DNA of 64,000 nucleotides from Axinella damicornis. Its lineage: Eukaryota > Porifera > Demospongiae > Axinellida > Axinellidae. The translations under genes and the position numbers were made by a program. The DNA lies in assembly GCA_963931865.1 (NCBI GenBank), contig OZ007514.1:7294646-7358645 (forward strand), in the 5' to 3' direction. The notes under the pieces were generated by a model. That model had not been told where the DNA came from. It did no database searches and was given only the letters and a program-made list of their open reading frames with translations. Numbering within the stretch: the first letter of the stretch is position 1; every line of letters starts with the position of its first letter. Shown piece after piece: positions 30,206 through 41,444 of the stretch.

Positions 30206-32855
30206 TTTAGGCATTAAATTTCTCACTGGAATAGCCCACATCAATTTGGATTGTGGCTCTTCCAATGTGCATTGTGCACGAATATACAATATGCAGGTAG
30301 CAAGTCTCACAGGCAACCTTGATGATGTAAAGGAGCTATTACAGCAAATTATTGTGAACTAGTGTAATGTCGTACCTGTCTCTACTAGAACGGGTTGAGA
30401 GATTCAATATCCACCTCATCTCACAGCTCTTGGCAAAAGTGAATCATCAACGGAGTATTACTAGGCTTGCTTTCCAACACAAATACTTTAAGCAATTCAT
30501 CATCCATGAGTGGCCTGTTGACAGTTTGCTTCAAAAGGCGGCATTAAGGTTGGTTTTTGAGTTTTGAATACAGTGATGGGAAGCGTTGCAGGACACCTTG
30601 TATTAGGCTACACAGCAGGGTGGATACATGCATACAATGGATGTATACATATAGTCTTTAATTTCTCACCTATACATTGTTGCTCTGTTGGTCCCACCAA
30701 CGGGCAGTTATCACATGCAAACCCACATTACAGACCTTCAGTATGCATCACAAATGATGATACCTATCTGCACTTATGCTTTTCATTGCAGAAACTCTGC
30801 TACAAGATATGACTACAGCACAACTTCAGCTGCAGCAGCAGGTGGCTTTAGAGGGGAGAGACACAAGCCAAACAAAACAGCAACTTGAAATTGAACGCCA
30901 TCCTTCAGATCCTACAGAGGCTGGACAACTCAGCCACTACCGACAACCAGCAATTCCAGCAAAATTAATGTGGAGAAGTGCCACTACCGACAACCAGCAA
31001 CTCCTGATAAGGTTGACTAGTGCCACTACCTATTGACATAATTATTGACTTGTAATAATTAGCTATTTGTGAGATTCCCTAACCTTGGCTATAGATAATC
31101 ATATTATCAGTACAATAGTTTTTGTACACTTAAATCGTGTATGTGGCATATGATGTCTACATGTACAAAATGATTGTTTCCCCGGCCACAATGATAGTCT
31201 AATGGCATGAATACAGTGTTGTGTATATGCCTACAAAACAATTGTTTTCCAGCCACATATGAAGTATAAAGGCATGAATACATTGCCAAAGCTAAGTGTA
31301 GAATGCATGTGAGAGAAGCATGCATAATACGTAGCTACTGTACATAGTGCTGCAAATTGCATTATCCTGCATGCTAACCAAATGTGTAGCTATAACTATT
31401 CCATCAACAGAATGGAAGGTGCAGTACAGTGCAGACAACAAGCAGGAAGAATAACACTGATACTAATCCCTAAATTATTATGGTTGGCGATGATCAGAAG
31501 AATGAAGCATAATGCGTAAAGATATGTAAAGAGTATTAATCATGAGGAAGGGAGCACTAATGAGGTCACAGTCGGGATATCAGGGTGAGTATTGTCTGCT
31601 GGGAAGCCACTGTGATGATCGAGCTCGAGATGGCTGGCTAGGAGATTTGTGCAACTATTACATGTAGCACAAACCATTCTACCTCAGACAATTAAGTGCG
31701 AGTAGATTGAGGCTGAATTTTGTATAGGTGAAAAAATCTCCTGATTTGCTGATTTTGGCCAATTATCGCATGTTCAGCCATCATCTGCAGTGCCAGAGAG
31801 AGCGTTCTCCCTATACTGCAAAACTTCCTATTTTGAAGATACTCGTTTGTAAACTGTATGCAACTTTTGAGAGAAAATAAATGACCAAATGGTCAACTTT
31901 CAAAGCATGATACGTAGGTATGCTACATGAGGCCACAAGTGTTCAGAAAGGGTGCATGCGTCTAACCTGTCGCTTTTAGCTCGTAAGACATGGGTGGAGT
32001 TGCTACGCCTCATGCGTAATTATTATTAGTTTGTTTACCACAAATTATGCACGATAAGTCAATAACTAATTATAATAATCCTGGCATTCTGTGATTCATA
32101 TAACATGTTAGGCATGCTCCAAACTGTAGTTGTGTCACCTTGAGTGGGCGATTCAAAGAAGCCGCACAAAATGTAAATCGGCTAAAACCTTACTGTGCTT
32201 TAACTAGGGTGTCAGAGTGTTTTAACTAAACTTCAGGATGCTTTAACTATATGGCGAGGGCATGCTCTAACCATTGACTGCCAGCAGTGTTTTTGCAAAA
32301 ACCACAACTGCATGAATATGTCAATGTCAACAAATAATAGTACAGACTACAATCATGCAAGCAACAAAAGGAGATTAGAATCATACCAAGGCCTTCTCAA
32401 CCCAGTGTTTGTCGCTAGCAGTAGTAAGGCTAGTTAGTACTGCAAGCAACACATGCTGGGGTGAGAAGTCCTGGGTACGAGGCTAGATGGAAATAAGTCA
32501 AGTCTCATCATTAGTTTTGCCCTTGGGCAAGCTGAAGATCAAAGCAGCACTGAGAGACAACACCTCCAGCAGTCTTCCAAGAAGTGGGAGTATCAGCAAA
32601 CAGGTAATAGGACGGAGAGGGTTCCACTGGCTTTAATGCGACATAATACATATATACTAGCTAGTACACGTAGTCTAGTGGGCTAGGCCCTCGAATTTTC
32701 CCCAGCACAGATGATGGGAGACTTGGAGGGGGATTTTACAACCTTCCTTTTGCTGTCCTTCGTCAGACCACTTTTGCTTGCAGCTTTCACCAGAGATGAA
32801 GAAGAAGCAGGGGACTTGTTTGAGTGAGGCAAAATTGGGTCAAAATGGTGATTTG
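30206..32855. other. No supportable gene (unit A)
   Basis: A possible exon after a TTTTCATTGCAG acceptor (30,792-31,036) is Gln-rich and contains a 19-base direct repeat (CCACTACCGACAACCAGCA, twice). Other frames have no motif. Part of a TAGCCTCG-type end (GGGTACGAGGCTA) is at about 32,473-32,485. Confidence 0.35.
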
Positions 32856-32944
32856 AAGTGCCAAGGAGAAACAGGTCTATGCAGTCACGTACACAGCTAC
32901 ATGCACCTGTACACGTCCAGCAAGAAAGCAATGGTGTACCTTTG

Positions 32945-32978
32945 TGTGTGTGTGTGTATGTGTGTGAGTGTGAGTGTG

Positions 32979-33046
<68 letters not shown>

Positions 33047-33060
33047 CGTGTGTGCGGGTG
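32945..33060. repeat. (TG)n microsatellite (A1)
   Basis: TGTG runs with GAGTGTGAGTG interruptions. Frames of pure Val-Cys or His-Thr are artefacts. Confidence 0.95.
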
Positions 33061-33451
33061 CATGTGTGATGTCATAAAAGTGACAACAGCTATCCTGTCC
33101 AACCTGTGGATTGTACCTATACATAGTGATTCCCAACCTTGAGAACAAGGCCATCTACTGCCACTCGTTTGTCGCCTTCGGCATTGCTACTCGTGCTTCG
33201 CACTTGTAAAAATACTACAGCAACAAACTCGTGATATTTTCTGGCACCCTCAAAACACTTGGAGGTAATACAGCATAGCAGAGTGATCTGCTGTGTCAGG
33301 TCACGGGCAACACTGAAACCCATTCAAATTGTCAGGTCATGTATAATTTCCGACCTGGGGACAACTCGAACATACTCTGAGGTGCATGCCCAGACCCTTC
33401 CCTTCCCCCAGTGTGAAGGGTCTGGTTCCGAGACAATATAGAGGACTTCAC

Positions 33452-33481
33452 TAGCCTCGCCGACCAGCCTCTGCGAGACTA
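33452..33481. mobile_element. 30-bp TAGCCTCG...CGAGACTA mini-hairpin (A1)
   Basis: Minimal element with TAGCCTCGC and GCGAGACTA ends. No target duplication. It lies 46 bases before a larger relative. Confidence 0.5.
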
Positions 33482-33526
33482 GCATGTAGCACAGCTATAG
33501 TCTCGAGGGCCAGACCCTCCCCATAG

Positions 33527-33578
33527 TAGTCTCGCGGGCCAGCCTCTAGATCTCACCAGAGTCTGGCCCGCGAGACTA
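33527..33578. mobile_element. 52-bp TAGTCTCG hairpin with 9-bp target duplication (A1)
   Basis: TAGTCTCGCGGGCCAG pairs with CTGGCCCGCGAGACTA. The flanks TCCCCATAG and TCCCCGTAG match at 8 of 9. The same element stands at 36,493, 53,616 and 59,912, with the same flanks. Confidence 0.85.
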
Positions 33579-34096
33579 TCCCCGTAGTGGGTGTGCTGAA
33601 CCGCGAGACTATAGCACAGCTACCGCACCGACTAATGGCTCACCATGAACGCGGCTAGTGTCTCTGAAACGCCGCTCTTCCCTTGGGAACTGCATTCCAG
33701 ACAGATCTCACGAATTATGTTCTCTCTGCCTGGGTTTGTTCAGGAAATAATAATCACGTGACTATAAAGTCCTTAATGCAGCCCCTCCCACCACTCTTCT
33801 TGTCATATAATTTGTAATGCATTTGTGTACTTACAACAATCATTGAACCATATGTCGTGGATTGACTCTATTCCTGCTTTGTAACTAATTAGCCATTTCA
33901 TGATCAATAGGCTTGCTCCGAGTGATGAGCAACACATTAATTGCTCTGCATGTCCAAGTTCTTGCTTGTAAGAAACCAAATATCGCATGCAGCTAGGTTT
34001 TAACTCATTCCCAGCCATGGGTGGGGGGTCTATGTGACCCTTATCTCCCGTGTGACCTCACCAAAGTACTATATAGCTGCAGTTTACACTACAACT

Positions 34097-34605
34097 ATTG
34101 TTGCTAGTTAACACACTCCGATAGCGATGCCACGGGTTACTGATTGCAAAGCACTATACAGCCTAAGGTGTGATATAGCAAATAAGCTCATGACTATTAT
34201 ACCATGAAACCTCGGACACAATAATATTTACAAACAACAATTTTTTTCAAGGTCCCAATAATCTGTCGTTTCAACCTCCGAGAAGAGGACAACCTCCCTG
34301 TACAGGATTACACTGTTGTATGATACAAGGTGTGTTTGATCAATGCCGGGGGCATCATCTGTCATTACGCCTGTAATATATTCGGACAATCTCTCTCGAT
34401 CAATTATTATACAAGTTGTTCGCAGGACTGTCAAATCACTTCTCGTTGTTGCAAGTACAATCAGAGGATCTAGGAGGAATACGCACATGGTCACGAACGT
34501 GATACAATCAATCAATAATTATCCAACACTCCACCCGTTGACCAAGTGTGGTCAACAGTAGTTACACAAATCAAAGCTACAATAAACATGTTCAGTCCTC
34601 ACTGT
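34097..34605. other. Non-coding 3' flank of the BEL/Pao remnant (unit A)
   Basis: On the minus strand, downstream of the pol stop, GGGTGGAG is followed at 34,528 by TGTTGGATAATTATTG, which could be a polypurine tract and the start of an LTR. No second copy of that start exists on the other side, so this stays a guess. The minus frame 34,228-34,515 has a hydrophobic N-terminus but no known motif. Confidence 0.35.
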
Positions 34606-35790
34606 TCAGTTCAGCCACGCAGGTCGATCTCGTGCTCTCTTTGCTGTGATTCTTGAAGATCGTCTGACTGGTATCTCCTCTGGTAGTCGTTGCGGCTCAG
34701 GCTCCACGGGATGATCTGCAGCTGAACTTGCGCTGTCTCCGCAGGTCACCTCAAGGGGATACAAGCACTTTAGTGGACGTTTGAGCAGGGTGGATCGTGT
34801 ATTGACTCGGAATTCTGGCAATGGTGGGGGCGATGGTGCATGATAGGGTGGACAATCAAATCGTCGGCACAGAACACATTTGTGTATCATTCGTTTGACA
34901 ACCTGCCTGCCCTTGACTATCCAATACTTTGTGCAGATCTCAGTGAGCGTCTCTTTCACCCCATTGTGCATCACTCGTTCATGAGCCTCTCTCACTATAA
35001 GGCTCGTTAGGGGGTGCTTCTTGCACAACAGAACAGGATGACGAGTTGGGACGGGTAGGTCAGCATTGCCAAGTCTGCCCTTGCAGCGGAGGAGTCCATT
35101 TTCATCGACATGCAGACCAAATTGCTTCTTCCACATTTCAAACTTACCATCCTCCACGAGTGATCTCTGTGACTCCTGCAACCACAATATCTCCGGATCA
35201 AGTAAGTCGGCTGCAGTAACATCTGTGCTGGGCTATACATCAAGTTTCTTGGCTTTGCACTTCAACATCTTCACAAACTTCATCACATAGGCGGTGACCC
35301 TCAGCAAGTGTGGGAGACTGCTATAGTCTTTGTTCCACCAAGGCAACAAGCTGCTGTATCTGTGGTCTGTTCGTCTTCCCTCACCGCTGCATGATGTGGG
35401 AGATAGTGTACTGCTCTGTCTTCTGGAGCGTCTGCTTCCCGTACAACCTCCATGATGCCCTTGTTGATTTGGTCTCTGAGGACTGTGTCATATTGACGGA
35501 GGATCTGTGGGTTCTGTCGCAGTCGTTTGAGTAGCCCGTTCAATCTTTTCTGGCTCAGCTCACAGTTGTCAGGTAGGAGGGGATGCTTCTGCTTCCATGG
35601 AAGCTGAACTTCGCATCTTCCATCTTTGAACACTAGGGTCTTCTCAAATTCTTCATAGACTGACAGTTCATCTTACACAATTCCAAGGGTCTACAGGTCC
35701 CAGAACATCTTCAGCCTCTGGTCGAGGACTTTCTTGCTGTCTGGAGCATCCTGCACACGAACTTTCAAGGTGTGGGTTGAGATAAGTTTA
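34606..35790 (-). pseudogene. Internally deleted BEL/Pao pol remnant (unit A)
   Basis: Minus-strand order: FWDL-x-TLGI and YEEFEKTLVFKDGRCEVQLP (start of the BEL/Pao RT region), LPDNCELSQKRL, VHYLPHH and VRED. Then, with most of the RT and the whole RNase H removed near 35,300, TAYVMKFVKML and PEILWLQESQ. Then the integrase zinc domain (HERVMHNG, CVLCRR: His-X4-His ... Cys-X2-Cys). The integrase catalytic core is missing. The C-terminal KRPLKCLYPLEV block of BEL/Pao pol follows, ending at 34,606. In-frame stops occur upstream of 35,640 and near 35,240. It is defective. The same remnant is in unit B. Confidence 0.82.
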
Positions 35791-35930
35791 ACAGCAGCAT
35801 CTGCTTGGGACACTCACCAGGAGAAACAGGTGTATGCAGGAGAAAGTGCCAAGGAGAAACAGGTCTATGCAGTCACGTACACAGCTACATGCACCTGTAC
35901 ACGTCCAGCAAGTAAGCAATGGTGTACCTG

Positions 35931-35945
35931 TGTGTGTGTGTGTGT

Positions 35946-36010
<65 letters not shown>
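35931..36010. repeat. (TG)n microsatellite (A2)
   Basis: Shorter than its unit B counterpart (59,286-59,430), so the tract length has changed since duplication. Confidence 0.95.
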
Positions 36011-36012
<2 letters not shown>

Positions 36013-36492
36013 CGTGTGTGCAGGTGCATGTGTGATGTCATAAAAGTGACAACAGCTATCCTGTCCAACCTGTGGATTGTACCTATACAGAGTGATTCCA
36101 AAGCTTGAGAACAAGGCCATCTACTGCCACTCGTTTGTCGCCTTCGGCATTGTTACTCGTGCTTCGCACTCGTAACAATACTACAGCAACAAACTCGTGA
36201 TATTTTCTGGCACCCTCAAAACACTTGGAGGTAATACAGCATAGCAGAGTGATCTGCTGTGTCAGGTCACGGGCAACACTGAAACCCATTCAAATTGTCA
36301 GGTCATGTATTATTTCCGACCTGGGGACAACTCGAACATACTCTGAGGTGCATGCCCAGACCCTTCCCTTCCCCCAGTGTGAAGGATCTGGTTCCGAGAC
36401 TATATAGAGGACTTCACTAGCCTCGCCGGCAAGCCTCTGCGAGACTAGCATGTAGCACAGCTATAGTCTCGCGGGCCAGACCCTCCCCATAG

Positions 36493-36544
36493 TAGTCTCG
36501 CGGGCCAGCCTCTAGATCTCACCAGAGTCTGGCCCGCGAGACTA
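36493..36544. mobile_element. 52-bp TAGTCTCG hairpin (A2)
   Basis: Same element and same TCCCCATAG / TCCCCGTAG flanks as at 33,527, showing it was in place before the 1.25-kb repeat was copied. Confidence 0.85.
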
Positions 36545-37129
36545 TCCCCGTAGTGGGTGTGCTGAACCGAGAGACTATAGCACAGCTACCGAACCGACTA
36601 ATGGCTCACCATGAACGCGGCTAGTGTCTCTGAAACGCCTCTCTTCCCTTGGGAACTGCATTCTAGACAGATCTCACGAATTATGTTCTCTCTGCCTGTG
36701 TTTGTTCTGGAAATAATAATCACGTGACTACAAAGTACTTAATGCAGCCCCTCCCACCACTCTTCTTGTCATATAATTTGTAATGCATTTGTGTACTTAC
36801 AACAATCATTGACATATGAAAACCATATGCCGTGGATTGACTCTATTCCTGTTTTGTAACTGAAAGCTTGGTATATAATAATTAGCCATTTCATGATCAA
36901 TAGGCTTGCTCCGAGTGATGAGCAACACATTAATTGCTCTGCATGTCCAAGTTCTTGCTTGTAAGAAACCAAATATCGTATGCAGGTTTTAACTCATTCC
37001 CAGTCATGGGGGGGTCGATGTGACCCTTATCTCCCGTGTGACCTCACCAAAGGTACTAGTGGTAGGAGGAAAACTTCTGTAAACACAGATGTACTCATGC
37101 AGTGCTAGCTGCAGCTTACATTTCAACTA

Positions 37130-40100
37130 GTGTCGCGGAATTCCATTAACAGAGGACGAAAGCGTCTAGATTTTGATTCACAACAAAGTTCATCCACTTC
37201 CGTTAACCCTCCACGAGCACAGCAATTTCCGACGTCGACCACAGATGAAGAGACTCTGCTATTTGAGTTTCTTGCAAGGAAACGTTTTGAAGGAAATTTC
37301 TCTCAATGGCCATCTTTCGGAAACAAATCGTTATTGGAAGATGCAATATGTCACTGAGAATTCTACCAACCAACCACCATCATGTGAACGAACAGGTAAA
37401 CCCTATATTTTAGTAAATCTCACCAATTAATTGATTACTTTCAGCTTTGGTATAATTATACACTTCAAACATAGGGGAAGCCTGTAAACTGAAGGTGCGT
37501 CGGAAATTTTTGCCAAGGCGTTCAACTCTGGAGAATGCTATGGAGACGTATCACCTCCCTCGCCTGGGGTTGCATTCTGTGGCTTGCCAAGCTGACAAGC
37601 CAGACATGTGCAACAGTTCAACGATGACCGAAATTCTCAACAACTGTGATGCTGACACAATGACAGATGCTCCGAATGCCTGTGCAGCATCATCGTCACA
37701 GACAGAATCACTAATGACCAGCTTACACTATGAATTTGAGTGCATGTCAACCAAGGAGCAAATATCACTTGTTCATAAAATAATTGTTTAACATAATCTG
37801 CTGCAGAGAGGCAATCCCAGCACCCAAGGCCTTCATCCAAAATGCAGTAACGTCCATGAAGCACCTTCACAGGAGGGAAAAGAGCAATGTGATTGCAGCC
37901 CTTGCAAGTACACTAGGTGCGTTTGGAGAGATATCAGGTAGATAATACACACCTTATAGTGGATAGCTTGTGTTGCATGGTGCAATTTTCACAATTATTA
38001 TTTATTTTAACCGTACACAATAAGCAATGAATCCAGTGAAACGAAACAAATTCAGTGTTGATGACAGCTACAAAGTGCATGGAGGCGGAAATTATAGATT
38101 TGTCTTGTTGCATGGAGGCGGAAATTATAGATTTGTCTTGTCCTGATCTACATGTAAATGCAGCGTTGATAGCAGAAATACGTTAGTACATGTGATGATG
38201 TTCTGTCCCTACCTGTTCGTGGTAGGTGTTATTACTGAATTCATCTGTATACACTGGGTAGGGACGAACGCCCTGATGGCAGTGACATGCGAATGCCTGT
38301 GGACAGAATGTCATTTGGTATGATTGAGCACAGGATCATCTTCTTTAATGCAGATGACATTCACCAGGTATATGGTAAATCCTCTGCTGCTGTTGCTTTT
38401 GTAATTATTATGCAATATCAATTGTACTTGCAGATAAAGTGCCCTAATGACTATCTACAGTGGCAAACTAGCATGTACTGCCTGTTTGGCACAAAATGGT
38501 CCAAGCTGCACCATGGTCCAATGTGGAGTGTTGTACCTACAGGACAGACTAAAACAGTAGCTTCTCTGGGAGTGCTCAACCCATTGCAGGTTGGTATAGT
38601 AGCTAAGAGCTAGGTCTATATAGTGTCACTGCACACATGCATATGTGTGAGTTACCCTAAGACATCCATTATTATCAATCAGGCTAATGTCAACATCCCT
38701 GGGGTCACAGAGTCTACAATACGTCGCAAAATCCAGAAAATGGATTTCACGCCAGATGCCCAAATTCAGGTTGGCATAATACAATGTCATGTATCTCTTT
38801 AATTGGATGTCACTGACAAAATTGTAAAATCTATACCACATTCAGAAAGCAGCTTTATATCGTGCTGCTACCAACAGTCCTGATGCACACTGGTGGATAA
38901 AGGCTGACGGCTGTGATATAACCCCTGGTTTGACAGAGTCAGTGAAAGGCAAATGGGGCGGTGATGTTGATCTTTGTGATGGCCACATTCAGGCTCTATA
39001 CTCAGAGTATCAATCTGTGCTTCAAGAATCAGATGCTCTTGGACAGATTGAGCCCCTGAGTGTGCAAGTTGTTCTTACACAGTTTGAGAATGTGAGGGGG
39101 ACACTCCTGCGAGAGATATCTTTCATTGTACAAGGTGAGTATAGAGTGGATGTGGTATAGCTGACATGGTGAAATGCATGTACATGCATTACTCTGTTTA
39201 GGCATTGAAAAAGCCCAAGAAACATACAACAGCATGCTTGAGAAGCCTACCACCGACAAGAAGCTTCTAGAGGCAGCATGGGAGCTGGAAGAGCATCGTC
39301 ACCTCTACAATGAGGCGCAGAGAATCACACAACAGCTTAGTGCTAGCTACAGCAAATGCCCTCAAACAAGCTAACATGGGAGCTGGAAGAGCATCGTCAC
39401 CTCTACAATGAGGCGCAGAGAATCACACAACAGCTTAGTGCTAGCTACAGCAAATGCCATCAAACAAGCTAACTTACCGCAGACCTCCTTGGTCAATGCA
39501 GCTCCATCAGCAAATGTTCCAAAGCTGTTGTCAGATGTCAGACCAAGATTGAGGCAATTTTTCAAAGATTTGTACCGGAAGAAACGAACTCCTGCAACAC
39601 ACATCATGGTATTCATGCTCAGTGAATCCAGACGGCTGAAGAAGCCATATGCTATACCAGTCCAGTGTCTTCCCTACTTTGGTATCAGTGATAGCAAGCT
39701 TCGCCTTCTCACTAACAAGATCAAGCTGGAAATGAAGAAAAGAGGAATGAAGGCTGTAGGTAAGAGAAGGGTAACTCACTGTATCTATACAGCCTATACA
39801 ACTCTACTGATCTCTGTAACAGGTCTTGTGACAGATGGAGAATTTAATTCTCTGAGAGCAAATGGGCAAAAGCGTCCAGTCTCCATCTTGCAAATTAAAA
39901 GCAAAGCTTGTCAAAGATATGCTCATATGGGTGAAGAAACAATGAAGAGCATGCTGACAATTGGTGGTGAGTTGTAGCTAATATCAATATTGTTGTATTG
40001 AGCTGCATACCTCAAACTAAAACAAAAACTCACTATAGGCTTCACAGCAGATGGGGGCATAGTAACCAAGAAGCATAATCCAGTTGTTACTCAGGAAGTA

Positions 40101-40620
40101 CTCCAGAAGATCTGTGGACTTCTGTTGAGAGGAAAAACTTCCGTGAACGAGGTTGTTCATCAGCTTCGAGTCAGTACAGTTCCTGTTGGTTACACACCTC
40201 AACCATGGACTCCTGGTATATACTCAGTATGAATACATGGTATGAATACAAACCTAATGATTACACCAACTATTACTATTATACAGGAATGAGTGAGACT
40301 TCAGTGGATGAACTTCATTCAATACTGGCACAACTTGATTACACCTATCACGTTTGCGAGTGGACCAGACAAGGTGTCCCCTTCTGTACCCATGCATATG
40401 TTCCTGAAACAGATCCAATTACTGGAGATGAATTTCATGAACGGGAAGATCATGGCCATCTCCTGAAGGTACTAGCAACATAATTATTATATAGTTGTGG
40501 ACAAGTACAGGTGTATGTGTCAAGTTAAGTGTTGGTACTTATAATATTATATGTATACACATTTTGGTTGTGTAGCAGATACAAAACAACTTGTGGGAAG
40601 TTTCTTCTAACAGAATTTAA
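37130..40620 (+). CDS. Multi-exon gene of unknown function (unit A)
   Basis: Clear exons with AG/GT borders and in-phase joins: 38,262-38,367; 38,434-38,589; 38,683-38,769; 38,846-39,134; 39,202-39,759 (disrupted); 39,823-39,966; 40,039-40,215; 40,287-40,468. A possible last exon, 40,576-40,620, ends in a stop. Earlier coding pieces (37,173-37,395, 37,475-37,791, 37,807-37,937, 38,027-38,146) join less surely. Introns are 63-93 bases. Notable blocks are HWWIKADGCDITPGL, GKWGGDVDLCDG, ESRRLKKPYAIPVQCLPY and CEWTRQGVPFCTHAYVPETD. There is no membrane span or signal peptide. I do not recognise the family. A 97-base tandem duplication (39,278-39,471) shifts the frame, and even a single copy would need a frame change, so this locus may be a pseudogene or have an unusual splice there. 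It starts directly after repeat A2, which probably carries its promoter. Confidence 0.7.
38027..38146 (+). CDS. Small coding segment with 11-codon tandem duplication (unit A)
   Basis: An ATG frame of 39 codons with a 33-base direct duplication in frame, giving the peptide LHGGGNYRFVL twice. An AG acceptor-like AATAAG precedes it. No good donor follows, only a TGA. It lies in the large gap between exons of the unknown gene, and the only base difference seen in unit B (GTG to GTA) is silent, so it may be an exon of that gene. Confidence 0.35.
   Translation: MNPVKRNKFSVDDSYKVHGGGNYRFVLLHGGGNYRFVLS
39278..39471 (+). repeat. 97-bp tandem duplication inside an exon (unit A)
   Basis: CATGGGAGCTGGAAGAGCAT...CAAACAAGCTAA is present twice in a row (39,278-39,374 and 39,375-39,471), differing at one base (CCCTC versus CCATC). 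Since 97 is not a multiple of three, it shifts the reading frame, and the first copy ends in TAA. Unit B has the same duplication with identical copies. Confidence 0.9.
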
Positions 40621-41294
40621 ATTTGCTAGTCTGAGAGGCCCGATGAAAGGATACAAATATTGATCCAGATCACTGTGGCTTGCTGAGGTTTGCACATGTT
40701 GTAGAATTGCTGACCAAGCTGTGGGGGTTTCTCTCCTTGGAACATAACACGACAAAAGCCAAACCAGTTGCTGTATTGAAGCATGCTATGTTGCTGAACT
40801 GGCTGATATAACTGGGAGAAAATCATAGTCACTCCAGTGGATTCAGCATTGTTCCCAGGCTCCCCTCTGCACATGCGGTGAGGAACAATACAGAGGGGGT
40901 GAGCCTAGTATGCTTTCGCATCGTGATGTGTGGCACAGACATCACACGGATAGTAACTATATTCAACGGTAAGTTTGACATCACTCACATGCGTACAGAC
41001 CATGCCGCATTAAGATGAATGGTGTGGGGCCTCCCTTCCCTGATTTATTTCTTCTCTTCATGGGTTTCACCTGCTCCAGCTCCTCCCTCAGCTTTACTTC
41101 ACAACATGCTGGCACTCCAATTTGGCCTTCCTCGTTCCCAGACTCCATTCTTTAGTTCCCAGACTCCAATCTGGGGTGTGCATGGGCACCACACTAACTT
41201 GCCTAGGCTACCGAATTCGCATCAGAGTATACAACGAGCTGTAGCTGTACAGAGGAAGCGCCATGGGAGAGGCCCTGCCTCAGAGGAGGTGAAA
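40621..41294. other. Unit junction region
   Basis: Lies between the last position of unit A that can be compared and the start of unit B. It holds a decayed hairpin (TTGTTCCCAGGCTCCCCTCT ... AGAGGGGGTGAGCCTAG, about 40,852-40,911) and a plus frame (41,019-41,330) without motifs. It includes whatever joins the two units. Confidence 0.5.
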
Positions 41295-41382
41295 ATACAA
41301 AGACAGAGGCGCGCTCATCGTTGGAAGTAGGTTGCGCGTACGCATTTTTCAGGAACGTGTTGCCCGCCAATTTGCCGCCAAA

Positions 41383-41444
41383 ATGTTACGGGTTTTGCCG
41401 CGAATGCCTAGCACCCAAGCTGTGAACTTTCTCTCAACCAGCAG
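41383..41444 (+). CDS. Candidate first exon with mitochondrial-type leader (unit B)
   Basis: Same 20-codon leader and CAG|GTATAG donor as at 20,829. The exon is unchanged. Here the upstream sequence is not an LTR but GAGGAGGTGAAA, showing the locus without the LTR insertion. Confidence 0.35.

Larger units (their letters stand above)
32856..34096. repeat. 1.25-kb direct repeat, copy A1
   Basis: Runs from GTGCCAAGGAGAAACAGG to the GCAGTTTACACTACAACTA segment and matches 35,847-37,122 with small indels. It holds the (TG)n tract, CAGCATAGCAGAGTGATCTG, a TAGTCTCG hairpin and a conserved block with a short minus-strand frame (33,803-34,018). A1 and A2 bracket the BEL/Pao remnant in the same orientation. 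They could be long terminal repeats or a tandem duplication of the promoter of the gene that follows A2. Confidence 0.85.
35847..37122. repeat. 1.25-kb direct repeat, copy A2
   Basis: The match to 32,856-34,096 includes the (TG)n tract (35,931-36,010), the 36,493-36,544 hairpin and the 3' block. A2 has insertions not in A1 (for example GACATATGAAAACC near 36,810 and AAGCTTGGTATATAAT near 36,865). It ends at the first exon region of the gene at 37,130. Confidence 0.85.
20741..41294 (+). repeat. Unit A of a 20.55-kb direct duplication
   Basis: ATACAAAGACAGAGGC at 20,741 recurs at 41,295, and the two sequences then run in parallel to the end of the window, differing by sparse substitutions, small indels and a few large insertions. 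The last compared base of A is 40,581 (matching 64,000). The stretch 40,582-41,294 cannot be compared here. This may be a true tandem segmental duplication or two haplotypes placed end to end by the assembler. Confidence 0.9.

Noticed and set aside
30290..30361. Short ankyrin-like segment (ASLTGNLDDVKELLQQ)
   Set aside because: It matches only half of one ankyrin repeat, stops at once, and has no neighbouring repeat or exon.
32945..33077. Long open frames of Val-Cys and His-Thr repeats
   Set aside because: They are translations of a (TG)n microsatellite in several frames, not proteins. The same holds at 35,931, 53,020 and 59,286.
34228..34515. Minus-strand frame with hydrophobic start as an envelope-like or accessory gene of the BEL/Pao remnant
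   Set aside because: No motif supports it. It lies past the pol stop where an LTR is expected, and the 57,555-57,872 copy has a different C-terminus because of a small indel.
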